64,000 bases of DNA from Candidatus Rifleibacterium amylolyticum (GTDB lineage Bacteria > Muiribacteriota > Ozemobacteria > Ozemobacterales > Ozemobacteraceae): positions 62,001-126,000 of the forward strand of contig JAACJG010000005.1 of NCBI GenBank assembly GCA_009917695.1. Direction: 5' to 3'. The notes under the pieces are model-generated. The model ran no database searches. It saw only the letters and a program-made list of their open reading frames with translations, and was not told where the DNA came from. Each line of letters begins with the position of its first letter. Position 1 is the stretch's first letter. Positions 9,063 through 16,929 of the stretch are shown here, piece after piece. The position numbers and the translations under genes were made by a program.

Positions 9063-9395
9063 ATGCAAAATGAAAAATTCTGGGCAAGAAACCAGGCACA
9101 AAAACTGTTCGAACAAGCATTACAGCTGGAACTGGAAGGAAAAACCAGTGACGCGATCGCTGCTTATCAGAGTTCTCTGGCCTGCTGGCCCAATAACAGC
9201 CAGGCACAGTATAACCTTGGGGTCGTGCTCGCTACCAGCGGTCTGATCGATCAGGCCCTGCGTGCCTGGACTCGCGCGGTGTGGCTGGACCCTTCGCTCA
9301 AATACGAACTGGTCAAAGCATTCGATCTTGATGACGATGCGCGTGAAGACCTTCTTGGTTGCCTTACTTACGATGATATGGCCAAAGCGGCCTGA
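9063..9395 (+). CDS. Small TPR protein
   Basis: A 110-residue cytoplasmic protein with two TPR units (about residues 8-75), including the signature A-Q-Y-N-L-G-V-V-L-A-T-S-G, then a short acidic helical tail. It probably mediates a protein contact. It is followed 17 bp later by a small cysteine-containing ORF with a good ribosome site, suggesting a two-gene unit. Confidence 0.75.
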   Translation: MQNEKFWARNQAQKLFEQALQLELEGKTSDAIAAYQSSLACWPNNSQAQYNLGVVLATSGLIDQALRAWTRAVWLDPSLKYELVKAFDLDDDAREDLLGCLTYDDMAKAA

Positions 9396-9412
9396 ATACA
9401 GGAGACATCACG

Positions 9413-9556
9413 ATGACATACTGCTGGGAAATCTTCAACAACAATTCAAAATGCGAAACCTGCAAGCACTATATCGCTTTTCAAAATGGCACTCTCAACC
9501 TCGACGAAGTAAAAGAAGTCGTAGTAGTAGATGACGAGGGCAGCGACGGCAACTGA
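9413..9556 (+). CDS. Small CxxC-containing protein, 47 aa
   Basis: A short reading frame with an AGGAG ribosome site at the proper distance. The protein has Cys4, Cys13 and Cys16 (Y-C-W-E-I-F then K-C-E-T-C-K-H-Y), which resembles half of a zinc ribbon or an iron-sulfur/redox cysteine set, followed by a valine strand and an acidic tail. It begins 17 bp after the TPR gene and ends 3 bp before the stop of a convergent gene. Function unknown; conservation in relatives would decide whether it is real. Confidence 0.6.
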   Translation: MTYCWEIFNNNSKCETCKHYIAFQNGTLNLDEVKEVVVVDDEGSDGN

Positions 9557-9559
9557 TTT

Positions 9560-9925
9560 TCAGTTGTGATTGCGGCGCATTTTCCAGGGTCTGAACAACC
9601 TGTCGTATAGAGAGAATCTGGCAAAATAGCTTTTGTCGAGTTTTTCGTCGGCCGGCGGTTCCCATGGTTTTACTTCGCGAGCCGGTGCCGCCAGCATCAG
9701 TACAGCTTTGCGCTCGACGGTCAGCAGTCTTGCCTGATCGCTGAATGCTTTCTCCATGCCGGTCAGTTTGTTCTCAAGCTGCTCCATACGGCGGGCCATG
9801 TTTTTCAGCAGGGCCTGGTTGGCAGCAAGAATCTGGCCAATATCTATCGAGACATCGCAGGTTGGCAGATGCGTTGCCGGCTGCTGACCATTAACTGATT
9901 CCTGGTTGCTGTTTTCTTCATTCAT
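9560..9925 (-). CDS. Small coiled-coil protein, unknown function
   Basis: A 121-residue soluble protein. Residues 1-25 are polar and disordered; about residues 30-75 form a heptad-rich helix (I-L-A-A-N-Q-A-L-L-K-N-M-A-R-R-M-E-Q-L-E-N-K) likely to be a coiled coil; the C-terminus is basic and aromatic (F-S-L-Y-D-R-L-F-R-P-W). GGAGCC-like Shine-Dalgarno bases precede the ATG. No family was recognised. Confidence 0.5.
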   Translation of the reverse strand: MNEENSNQESVNGQQPATHLPTCDVSIDIGQILAANQALLKNMARRMEQLENKLTGMEKAFSDQARLLTVERKAVLMLAAPAREVKPWEPPADEKLDKSYFARFSLYDRLFRPWKMRRNHN

Positions 9926-10031
9926 GTTCAGGCTCCTGAAATTACTTTTTCAATCACTAATCGACCAGAGACGTAAATAATTTTAGTCTTAACGTTGTTT
10001 GCCCGTTAACCTCTATGTTATATTGCTCAAC

Positions 10032-11819
10032 ATGGACGGACTTAAATTACCGATTATTTTACTGGTTGTTGTTCTGGCGCTCGGCGTTTTCCTGTTCAAT
10101 CCTTTTGCTCCGCCGAAAAAAGGCACCAAGGTTCAACCTGAACCGGCAAAAGTCACAGAACCGGTCAAAAGCCCGGAAGAGGTAATAAAGTCAGCGCAGG
10201 CTGCTCTCGAAAAAAGTGATTTCGAACAAGTAGTCAAGCTGCTCGAACCACACAGGAACTCTGCTGATTTCGAAATTCAGCGACTTCTCGGCTTTGGCTA
10301 TTCTGGAGTCAAGCGCTTTGACCCAGGCATAGTCGCTTTTGAAAAAGCTCTCGAGCAGAGAAAGATTCCAGAAGTCGGTTATTCGCTTGTATACCTTTAT
10401 GAGATAACCGGCCGCGTTACTGTAGCGAGAATGCTCTATGAAGATCTGCGCTCAGCCAAACTTCCGCCGCGCATGGAACGAGCCGTCTATGAAGGTCTTG
10501 CCCGCACCTCGGCATTCGAAAACGATCCCAGGCAGACTCTCAAATACAATTACGAACTGATAAAAAAATACCCGGATTCACCCGAGGGTTATGTCGCTCT
10601 AATCAAACTGTTCAGACATCTTGGGCATACCCGCGACCTGCCGACTCTGATAAAGGCAGGCGACGTTCACCAGCTCGAGAACTTCGACTACAATTTCTGG
10701 CTGGGTACAATATATTTCGATACCGGCAATTTTGACGAGGCGCTCAAGCGTTTCCAGCGCTGCATAAAGCTCAATCCAGCGAACTCGACCCCCTATTATT
10801 ACAGCTATCGCATTCTCAAGCGCCAGAAAAACATCGAGCAGGCTCTGAAGGAACTCGAAAAATACCACCGCCTCAACCCGCTACTGCCCCACATCTTCTT
10901 CGAAGCTGCCATTGACGCAAAGAATGAGGGAAAAATTCTTCTTGCCTACAGATTTCTCAGGTCAGCGCTCACCATGGACAGAATACTCCTTGGCCGTGAC
11001 GACAAAGGTGCCATGCAGGCGGTTGAGCGACAAATCAAGAGCAAGGGCTCAGAGCTCGATAAAAAATTCCTGACCGCCTTCATGAATTATGTGAATGGTG
11101 ATTATAAAATCGCGCGTGAACAGATTATTCATTTAACCGAAGCGGTAAAAGGAACTGAATACGAAGATGACGCCCGCCGCGTTCTGCGCGAATGCGACCT
11201 GCTCGAAATGCAGGACGTACGGTATCAGAACCACGTGCGCGAACTGCAGCGCCAGAAAGAACTTGAGAATGCCGCGAGAATGCAGGAAATGACGGTAAAA
11301 ACCGAAATCGAAGACGAAACTGAGGCTGACCTGATCAAACGCAAGGCCATGATGAATCCGAACGACCTGCGCCTGCAGTATGCCGCTGGACTCAAACTCG
11401 CAAGAATGGGCCATATCGCAGATGCCAAGCGGTTTCTCGACAGCGCCATCCGCCTCAACCCGAATATTCTTGAGCCTAATTATTCGATGGCAAAAATCCT
11501 CATCCATGAAGATAATCTTTCTGAGGCACGCAGCTACATCGATCGCGCGCTCAAGATCAACCCCAACAACAGCCAGACGCTCTCTATTTCAGCCGATCTC
11601 TATCTTCGCAACCAGGATTTTTCACAGGCGAAAAGCCACGCCGAAGGCGCGCTCAAAACAAATCCGAACAATGGCGAAGCAAGACTGGTGCTGGCTCAGA
11701 TCGACCTCAAGAATGGCGACAACCGTGGCGCCCTGCAGCAGCTCAACATGGGGCTCGAAGTCGAAAGAGACCCCGAACGCCGCCAACAGATGGTCAGACT
11801 CAAAGAAAGCCTTAAATAA
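10032..11819 (+). CDS. Membrane-anchored TPR protein
   Basis: The protein begins with a single hydrophobic helix (about residues 5-24) and then a long periplasm- or cytoplasm-facing domain of many TPR-like repeats to the end (about 595 aa in all), with a charged linker near residues 405-440. A signature repeat is A-R-S-Y-I-D-R-A-L-K-I-N-P-N-N. I prefer the ATG at 10032, directly before the hydrophobic helix, to a TTG at 9999; neither has a strong ribosome site. Such proteins often scaffold envelope assemblies. The hairpin at 11834 lies 15 bp after the stop. Confidence 0.75.
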   Translation: MDGLKLPIILLVVVLALGVFLFNPFAPPKKGTKVQPEPAKVTEPVKSPEEVIKSAQAALEKSDFEQVVKLLEPHRNSADFEIQRLLGFGYSGVKRFDPGIVAFEKALEQRKIPEVGYSLVYLYEITGRVTVARMLYEDLRSAKLPPRMERAVYEGLARTSAFENDPRQTLKYNYELIKKYPDSPEGYVALIKLFRHLGHTRDLPTLIKAGDVHQLENFDYNFWLGTIYFDTGNFDEALKRFQRCIKLNPANSTPYYYSYRILKRQKNIEQALKELEKYHRLNPLLPHIFFEAAIDAKNEGKILLAYRFLRSALTMDRILLGRDDKGAMQAVERQIKSKGSELDKKFLTAFMNYVNGDYKIAREQIIHLTEAVKGTEYEDDARRVLRECDLLEMQDVRYQNHVRELQRQKELENAARMQEMTVKTEIEDETEADLIKRKAMMNPNDLRLQYAAGLKLARMGHIADAKRFLDSAIRLNPNILEPNYSMAKILIHEDNLSEARSYIDRALKINPNNSQTLSISADLYLRNQDFSQAKSHAEGALKTNPNNGEARLVLAQIDLKNGDNRGALQQLNMGLEVERDPERRQQMVRLKESLK

Positions 11820-11833
11820 ACACTTTATCTCTC

Positions 11834-11860
11834 ATTCTGCGCGAGCCGCAGAATCCATTT
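11834..11860 (+). terminator. Hairpin after the TPR gene, remnant of the ATTCTGCG repeat family
   Basis: ATTCTGCG and CGCAGAAT form an 8-bp perfect stem with a 5-nt loop, followed by CCATTTT. It can act as a weak terminator. The same word occurs in the GTCATTCTG repeat family at 28652, 60312 and 62086, so it is probably a cut-down repeat copy reused as a terminator. Confidence 0.5.
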
Positions 11861-11867
11861 TCAGGCA

Positions 11868-12671
11868 TTATTTGTTTTCTTTGATCTTATCCCAGTAGCG
11901 GTCAAGCTCTTCGAGACTTTTGCCGGAAAAACCGCCGTCAGCTTCGACCAGAGGCTCGATCTGCGCAAAACGCTCGACAAACTTGGCAGTAGCTTTACGC
12001 AGGCTCTTTTCTGCGCTGATATTTGCCAGTCGCGACACATTGAGAACCGAAAACAGCAGATCGCCCAGTTCTTCTTCGATTTCTTCCGGGGTTCCGTCGC
12101 TCAATGCCTTGTCGATTTCTGAGGCTTCTTCATGAATTTTAGCCAGGGCCGCCCTGGCATCAGCAAAATCAAACCCGATCGCCGCCGCTTCTGACTGCAC
12201 CTTTTCTGCTCCGGAAAGGGCCGAAGGGAATTCCATGGCCGCGCGCATGCGATTGCTTATGCGACTGCGGTCAAGCTTTTCCTTTTTCTTGATTTCTCCC
12301 CACATTTCCATGACTTTGTCAGGTTCTATGGCATTTTCATGAGCACCGAACACATGCGGATGCCGGTTGATCAGCTTGCTGCAGATGCCCCGCGCCACGT
12401 CAGCGAGATCGAACTTGCCTTCTTCAGCGGCAATCTGGGTCTGAAATACAATCATCATCAACAGATCGCCAAGCTCTTCGCAGATGTGCAGAGAATCCTT
12501 GCTGTGAATGGCTTCGACAACCTCATTTGCTTCTTCTACCACGTTTTCAGCGAGACTTTCCATGGTCTGTTTGCGATCCCACGAGCAGCCTTGCGGACTG
12601 CGCAGCCGCCGCATTATATCGACCAGCCTGAGATATTCTTCAGCGATCTGCTGATTGTTATGTTCTTTCAT
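11868..12671 (-). CDS. mazG: MazG nucleoside triphosphate pyrophosphohydrolase
   Basis: MazG hydrolyses (d)NTPs to monophosphate and pyrophosphate, cleaning aberrant nucleotides. The 267-residue length matches the two-domain bacterial form. The first domain shows C-S-W-D-R-K-Q-T, E-E-A-N-E-V-V-E-A-I and E-E-L-G-D-L-L (metal-binding acidic residues); the second repeats E-E-L-G-D-L-L-F-S-V near residue 215. The ATG overlaps the stop of aroK by 4 bp, so the two are translationally coupled. Confidence 0.93.
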   Translation of the reverse strand: MKEHNNQQIAEEYLRLVDIMRRLRSPQGCSWDRKQTMESLAENVVEEANEVVEAIHSKDSLHICEELGDLLMMIVFQTQIAAEEGKFDLADVARGICSKLINRHPHVFGAHENAIEPDKVMEMWGEIKKKEKLDRSRISNRMRAAMEFPSALSGAEKVQSEAAAIGFDFADARAALAKIHEEASEIDKALSDGTPEEIEEELGDLLFSVLNVSRLANISAEKSLRKATAKFVERFAQIEPLVEADGGFSGKSLEELDRYWDKIKENK

Positions 12672-13180
12672 TTTGCTTTAACCTCTTGTACGATTCTGCT
12701 GCAAAGCGCGCTCAGTTCAGCCATATCTTTTACCACAAAATCGGCGGTATTTACATATATTTGCCGACGTGCTTCCCACAGCTGTCTGATTCCCTCTTCA
12801 TCCAGGCCGGCCAACAACGGGCGCACTTCGCCGGTGTCTTTAATGCGCCGCAGAAGCTCCTTAAAGCAGGTGTCGAGAAAAACTACGCAAGCCTGTTTGA
12901 GCATAAGCCTGTTCTGCTCAAGTAGCACCACACCACCGCCGGCATCTATTATGGTTGGCTCGTCGCTGTCAGCCAGAACCTGCTTCAGCAAACGACTCTC
13001 GATCTGCCGAAAGCCGGCTTCTCCAATATCGGCAAAAATTTCTGCAACCGACCGACCACAGCTTTTTTCAATGGTGCGGTCGAGACAAACCAGCTGCCAG
13101 CCATTTTCAGCTGCCAGCTGCGAAGCCGCCGTGCTTTTTCCGGCTCCCATGAATCCTGTAATGACTATCGGCTGTGGCAT
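12668..13180 (-). CDS. aroK: Shikimate kinase
   Basis: Shikimate kinase phosphorylates shikimate at the 3-hydroxyl in aromatic amino acid synthesis. The 170-residue protein has the P-loop G-F-M-G-A-G-K-S-T at residues 9-17, an L-D-R-T-I-E shikimate-binding segment, the F-R-Q-I-E-S arginine motif, G-G-G near residue 83 and the lid motif R-P-L-L. It heads a two-gene operon with mazG (4-bp overlap) and begins just after the terminator of the upstream gene. Confidence 0.93.
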   Translation of the reverse strand: MPQPIVITGFMGAGKSTAASQLAAENGWQLVCLDRTIEKSCGRSVAEIFADIGEAGFRQIESRLLKQVLADSDEPTIIDAGGGVVLLEQNRLMLKQACVVFLDTCFKELLRRIKDTGEVRPLLAGLDEEGIRQLWEARRQIYVNTADFVVKDMAELSALCSRIVQEVKAK

Positions 13181-13185
13181 AAATG

Positions 13186-13212
13186 AAAAAGCGGCGGTAA
13201 ATACCGCCGCCG
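13186..13212 (-). terminator. Rho-independent terminator
   Basis: On the minus strand a 9-bp perfect stem GCGGCGGTA/TACCGCCGC is followed by five T residues. It separates the exported-protein gene at 13237-13824 from aroK. Confidence 0.85.
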
Positions 13213-13236
13213 TTAAAAAAACTTACTCAGTATCGC

Positions 13237-13824
13237 TCAGCGAACCGGAACGACCCCTGAAGGAAGAGTCGGCATCGGGTTCGGTGAAAACTGGCCATTA
13301 ACCGGAACTTCGGGGCGAACCGGAACGCCGCCGGACGGATTAACATTGCCGTATCCAGGATTGTAGCCGGTATTGCCGGGATTGTAACCGTTGTAGCCAC
13401 CGTAGTTGCCAGTATTTGGAAGGTTGCCACCACCGATTACACTTCTGATGACCATGGTGAGCTGATGGAGACGCTCAGCCGCAGCCCGGCGCTCGTTCAT
13501 GACCAGATAGAACTTGATCTTGCTGATACGCTTGTCGATTTCTCCGATAAGAGTGTAATAAGCAGGATCAATTTCAGATTTCTTAAGTGCTGACTGAGCA
13601 TTATTCAGGTGCCCGATCGCAGAAACGTTGTCCATGACAGAATTATTCATGGACTGCCGGCACATCTGGAGGTCAGACATGACCATCCACAGCATGGCGA
13701 TAACAGCGTGATCGTTCGCATCTATCTGAGTTGAACCGTAATTACCATAGCTGCCACCACCGGCCATTACCGGAGCACTGGCAAATACAAGAACGGCCAG
13801 AAGCGCAATAATTAACTTTTTCAT
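13237..13824 (-). CDS. Exported protein with Gly/Asn/Pro/Tyr-rich tail
   Basis: A 195-residue protein with a signal peptide (K-K-L-I-I-A-L-L-A-V-L-V-F, cleavage after V-M-A near residue 21). Residues 30-125 are helical with no recognised domain. From about residue 130 the chain is a low-complexity tail of G-Y-N-P-G-N-T repeats and proline-rich turns, typical of surface or adhesive proteins. GGAGG precedes the ATG at 13824; a more upstream TTG would disrupt the signal peptide. Own terminator follows. Function unknown. Confidence 0.65.
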   Translation of the reverse strand: MKKLIIALLAVLVFASAPVMAGGGSYGNYGSTQIDANDHAVIAMLWMVMSDLQMCRQSMNNSVMDNVSAIGHLNNAQSALKKSEIDPAYYTLIGEIDKRISKIKFYLVMNERRAAAERLHQLTMVIRSVIGGGNLPNTGNYGGYNGYNPGNTGYNPGYGNVNPSGGVPVRPEVPVNGQFSPNPMPTLPSGVVPVR

Positions 13825-14029
13825 CTGAAGTCCTCCAGAGTTAAACTTACTAGTATAATATAACATATAGTTTAATTAACCGTAAGAGTACCGACAGAAA
13901 TTTCATTATTTTTTATGAATTTACTTTATTTTGTTGAATTTGCCGGTTAAACTTGCAATAGAAAAACTTAGTTGCATCCCGGAACTCAAGAACCGGGACT
14001 GACTCAAACAACCTCATACGGAGTCGATC

Positions 14030-14527
14030 TTGATAAATCCCATCCGAGACCGTTCAGGCAAAATTAAAACCAGAATTTTCGCACTCATTTTGCTGATGCT
14101 CAGCTGCAGCATGTTGATCTCAGCTTATCGCTCACTGGGGAGAGAATTCAGCGGGATCGTAGTCAAACGCACAACTTCACCAGGCATTACTTCTACCCAG
14201 TATCATCTTCATATCCGACCAGACGCCGGAACTCTGTCGAGGAACGAAGTTATTGCTGCGCTGACCGAGAGCGACCAGCCGTCACATCGCTATGGAGTGT
14301 CATCGATAGTTTACGAGCAAGCGCAACTTTTTGAAAAGGTTTCCAAAGACAGCTTTTCATTTTTCATAGTGGTAGGTGGCGAAAGCTACTTCGACCAGGG
14401 CCTCTTGTGGCTGCTCATGGGCCTGGCGGGCAACATCATCGCACTGATCATGCATTTTCAAACCCGGGAAAGACGGACAGGACCAAGATACCGGTCTGAA
14501 GATATCGACATTCCCGGACTCGAGTAG
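14030..14527 (+). CDS. Membrane protein of unknown function
   Basis: A 165-residue protein with two membrane helices (about residues 15-33 and 122-141) enclosing a roughly 85-residue exported domain, and a basic then acidic cytoplasmic tail. The TTG start has CGGAG 7 nt upstream and no better start exists before the first helix. No family was recognised. It stands alone, with 500 bp of non-coding sequence after it. Confidence 0.55.
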   Translation: MINPIRDRSGKIKTRIFALILLMLSCSMLISAYRSLGREFSGIVVKRTTSPGITSTQYHLHIRPDAGTLSRNEVIAALTESDQPSHRYGVSSIVYEQAQLFEKVSKDSFSFFIVVGGESYFDQGLLWLLMGLAGNIIALIMHFQTRERRTGPRYRSEDIDIPGLE

Positions 14528-14797
14528 CTCACAAACACCCTGCTGTTCAATTTTTGAGCAAAAAAGTGAATTTTTTGCACAGCCGCGCGTGTTGTACATG
14601 CCCACTTTTCGGCAGTTTTGCCGACCAGTGCTGAAATTTCACCAACCCGCAAAGCATCGCAGAGTCCCGCAAACCCTGCCTTCCCCGACGGCAGGCCGCT
14701 AAAAAAGCTATGTACACAAGCCTTTTCAAAGAACTGGCACAGATTTTGCTTTGTTTATACACGGTTACACTGAATTTTATCAACATGGTTAATATTT
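14528..14797. other. Intergenic region without recognised content
   Basis: AT-rich sequence between a membrane-protein gene and a small candidate ORF. It contains a short inverted run (AAAAAAGTG/ATTTTTT near 14560) but no repeat-family member or RNA motif that I recognise. Confidence 0.4.
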
Positions 14798-14902
14798 ATG
14801 CAGACTCAGTCTCAAACAAAATATCAAGACTACGTGATGGTCAGGATCGACGAAAAGTCGAAACTTCAGGTATGGGTTAAGTTGCCGCCTTCAGGCAAAT
14901 AA
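14798..14902 (+). CDS. Candidate small protein, 34 aa
   Basis: An ATG-initiated frame of 34 codons, rich in Gln and Lys at the start with a V-M-V-R-I-D-E-K then L-Q-V-W-V-K-L-P-P pattern that could form a beta hairpin. It is followed 33 bp later by a strong stem-loop. There is no clear ribosome site, so this is only a candidate. Confidence 0.3.
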   Translation: MQTQSQTKYQDYVMVRIDEKSKLQVWVKLPPSGK

Positions 14903-14934
14903 AAACAAACCCTTACCCTGTTCTTTAAACCTGG

Positions 14935-14980
14935 CGCCGCCGAAAAGGTTAAGCATCCCTTTTCTGGCGGCGTCTCATTT
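14935..14980 (+). terminator. Stem-loop, possible terminator
   Basis: GCCGCCGAAAAGG pairs with CCTTTTCTGGCGGC (one bulged T) around a 9-nt loop. The following bases (TCTCATTT) form only a weak U-tract. It would end a transcript covering the small ORF at 14798. Confidence 0.55.
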
Positions 14981-15024
14981 CAGCAAAAGATCTGTATATG
15001 AAGCCACCCGGCATAATGCCGTAC

Positions 15025-15066
15025 AAAAAAAAGCGCCGGCAGGCTTATAACCTGCCGGCACTTTTA
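15025..15066. terminator. Bidirectional terminator
   Basis: A 9-bp stem GCCGGCAGG/CCTGCCGGC with a 7-nt loop is flanked by eight A residues on the left (T-tract for the minus-strand peptidase gene) and CTTTTATTT on the right. It lies 9 bp after the stop of the gene at 15075-15770. Confidence 0.88.
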
Positions 15067-15074
15067 TTTCAATT

Positions 15075-15770
15075 TCAATTGCTGAGATAGCGGAACGGAT
15101 TGCGCACGTTGCCATTGCGACGAACTTCAAAATGCAGGTGAGAGCCAGTCGCAACCCCGGTGCTGCCAACATAGGCTATACGCTGACCGGCATTAACAGT
15201 TTGACCAGCCTTGACCGCCACTTTTGAGCAGTGGGCATAAACAGTCTGCAGATCATCGCCATGATCAACTATAACGACCAGGCCATATCCACGGCGCCAG
15301 CCGGTAAACGAAACCTTACCAGATTTGCTGCTCGCTATAGGAGTACCCTTGCGCGCAACGATATCGATTCCAGAATGAAATCTGACAATTTTCGAAGTTG
15401 GGTGACGACGATTTCCAAACAGAGAACTTATTCTGCCCATGACTGGCATGAGCATATTATGCGGACCAGCATTATCGACTGCTCCGGCAACGCTCTTACC
15501 ACTCTTTGGCGAATAAACGCCAGTATCACGCTTTACGACCTTAACAGCATAAGTCTTGACTGCTCCCTTTTCTGATGCTCCCGGGTCGAGAGTGCCAAAA
15601 AAGCAATCTGAAGATCTCTCCTGCTCGAGGTCAGGTGGAGCTTCCATACCGGCCAGCAGACCGACCGACCTTACGCTTCGAAATGGAACCGCAAAAACCG
15701 TAGAACTGACAAAAACCGAGAAGCATAGCAAAGCTATCAGCGATTTTCGTCTCTTTGATTCATTTACCAT
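15075..15770 (-). CDS. Exported M23 (LytM-type) peptidase
   Basis: A 231-residue protein with a signal peptide (L-I-A-L-L-C-F-S-V-F-V, cleavage after V-F-A near residue 27), a linker, then an M23 domain from about residue 115. Zinc ligands are present: H-S-G-I-D and the H-L-H-F-E motif near the C-terminus, with H-G-D-D and Y-A-H-C between. LytM enzymes cut peptidoglycan cross-bridges or activate amidases. It is a single-domain form without LysM. The ATG at 15770 is preferred over a TTG one codon upstream. It is monocistronic with its own terminator. Confidence 0.9.
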   Translation of the reverse strand: MVNESKRRKSLIALLCFSVFVSSTVFAVPFRSVRSVGLLAGMEAPPDLEQERSSDCFFGTLDPGASEKGAVKTYAVKVVKRDTGVYSPKSGKSVAGAVDNAGPHNMLMPVMGRISSLFGNRRHPTSKIVRFHSGIDIVARKGTPIASSKSGKVSFTGWRRGYGLVVIVDHGDDLQTVYAHCSKVAVKAGQTVNAGQRIAYVGSTGVATGSHLHFEVRRNGNVRNPFRYLSN

Positions 15771-15986
15771 CAATTTTCTCTCTCTTTTTTAGGTTTGGTT
15801 CAAGAGTGCAATATTTATAACTGTATTTTAAAACATTGTCAAGTATGCCTCAAACCGCGTTTAGATCTGAGCTTCTCGCGGCGCCTTAAAAAAATTCTCT
15901 ACACCCGGTACACTTGCGGATGACCGATAAGAGATCTCACGCAGGTCATATTAGAGTACCTGCTCAGATTTGCTACTAAAATAGTA
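15771..15986. other. Divergent spacer between peptidase and nifU
   Basis: About 215 bp upstream of the nif promoter, containing the presumed minus-strand promoter of the M23 peptidase. No repeat or conserved RNA motif was seen apart from the promoter listed next. Confidence 0.4.
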
Positions 15987-16016
15987 TTGAACTATCTGAG
16001 GGTTTAGTTATATTAT
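15987..16016 (+). promoter_or_regulatory. Promoter of nifU-nifS
   Basis: TTGAAC (15987-15992), an 18-bp spacer and TATTAT (16011-16016). It resembles a sigma-70 promoter rather than a -24/-12 sigma-54 nif promoter, in keeping with a general iron-sulfur role. Confidence 0.65.
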
Positions 16017-16023
16017 TAGTGAC

Positions 16024-16041
16024 CCGGCGGTTCACCGCCGG
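16024..16041 (+). promoter_or_regulatory. Perfect inverted repeat in the nifU leader
   Basis: CCGGCGGT and ACCGCCGG are separated by 2 nt and begin 8 bp after the -10 box, so they lie at or just after the transcription start. No T-tract follows. It may be an operator or a 5'-end RNA hairpin that stabilises the message. Confidence 0.5.
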
Positions 16042-16089
16042 ATATGCCACAGCAAAGCGGCAACTCATGATGCAGGCAGGTAAACAGAC

Positions 16090-16929
16090 ATGTGGGATTA
16101 TACAAAATCAGTAATGGACCACTTTTCAAACCCCAGAAACGTCGGCAAGATCGAAAATGCTGATGGCGTAGGCGAAGTAGGCTCTCTCGCCTGCGGTGAC
16201 GCACTAAAGCTTTACCTAAAGATTAACAAGGAAACCGGGAAGATCGAAGACGCCCGTTTTCAGACATTCGGTTGCGCCAGTGCCATTGCCAGTGCTTCAG
16301 CACTTACGGAGCTTATCAAAGGCATGCCACTCGAAGAAGCAGAAAAGATTACCAACGACGATATCGCCCGTTTCCTCGGTGGGCTGCCTGAACAGAAGAT
16401 GCACTGCTCGGTCATGGGCCGCGAGGCACTCGAAGCTGCTCTTGCCAATTACCGTGGAGTCAAGGTCGAAGAACACGCCGACGCCCAGGTAATCTGCAAA
16501 TGCTTCTGGGTCGATGAACACAAACTACGTGAAGTGATCACCGAGAACAAACTGAAAACGGTCGAGGAAGTCACTCACTACACCAAGGCCGGCGGCGGCT
16601 GCGGCGGCTGTGTTCCCGACATCAAACGAATTCTCGCCGACATCAACGGCCCGGAAGCGAAACCAGAACCCGAAGAGAAACCACGCATGACCAACCTTCA
16701 AAGAATCAAACTGATAACCGAAACTATCGCAGTCAAAATAGCTCCAATGCTTCGCCAGGACGGCGGCGACATTGAACTTGTCGACATCGACGGCTATGAC
16801 GTTTATGTCAAGCTGCGCGGCGCCTGTGCCGGCTGCCCCGGCGCCAAGGCGACGCTGCAGAACATCGTCAGAGAAACCCTGCGCCGCGAAGTCGATAGTG
16901 AAATCAATATCATCGAGGCGACAAAATGA
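16090..16929 (+). CDS. nifU: NifU, three-domain iron-sulfur cluster scaffold
   Basis: NifU assembles Fe-S clusters from sulfur supplied by NifS. All three domains of classic NifU are present in 279 residues: an IscU-like domain with Cys35, Cys62 and Cys106; a central [2Fe-2S] BFD-like domain with Cys136, Cys138, Cys171 and Cys174; and a C-terminal Nfu domain with C-A-G-C (Cys246, Cys249). nifS follows with a 4-bp ATGA overlap. No nitrogenase genes are nearby, so this is probably the general cluster assembly system, as in several anaerobes (inference). The ATG starts at the usual M-W-D-Y. Confidence 0.95.
   Translation: MWDYTKSVMDHFSNPRNVGKIENADGVGEVGSLACGDALKLYLKINKETGKIEDARFQTFGCASAIASASALTELIKGMPLEEAEKITNDDIARFLGGLPEQKMHCSVMGREALEAALANYRGVKVEEHADAQVICKCFWVDEHKLREVITENKLKTVEEVTHYTKAGGGCGGCVPDIKRILADINGPEAKPEPEEKPRMTNLQRIKLITETIAVKIAPMLRQDGGDIELVDIDGYDVYVKLRGACAGCPGAKATLQNIVRETLRREVDSEINIIEATK

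Noticed and set aside
12339-13301. A 320-codon plus-strand frame over mazG and aroK
   Set aside because: Antisense to two well-recognised enzymes with overlapping starts; no protein features.
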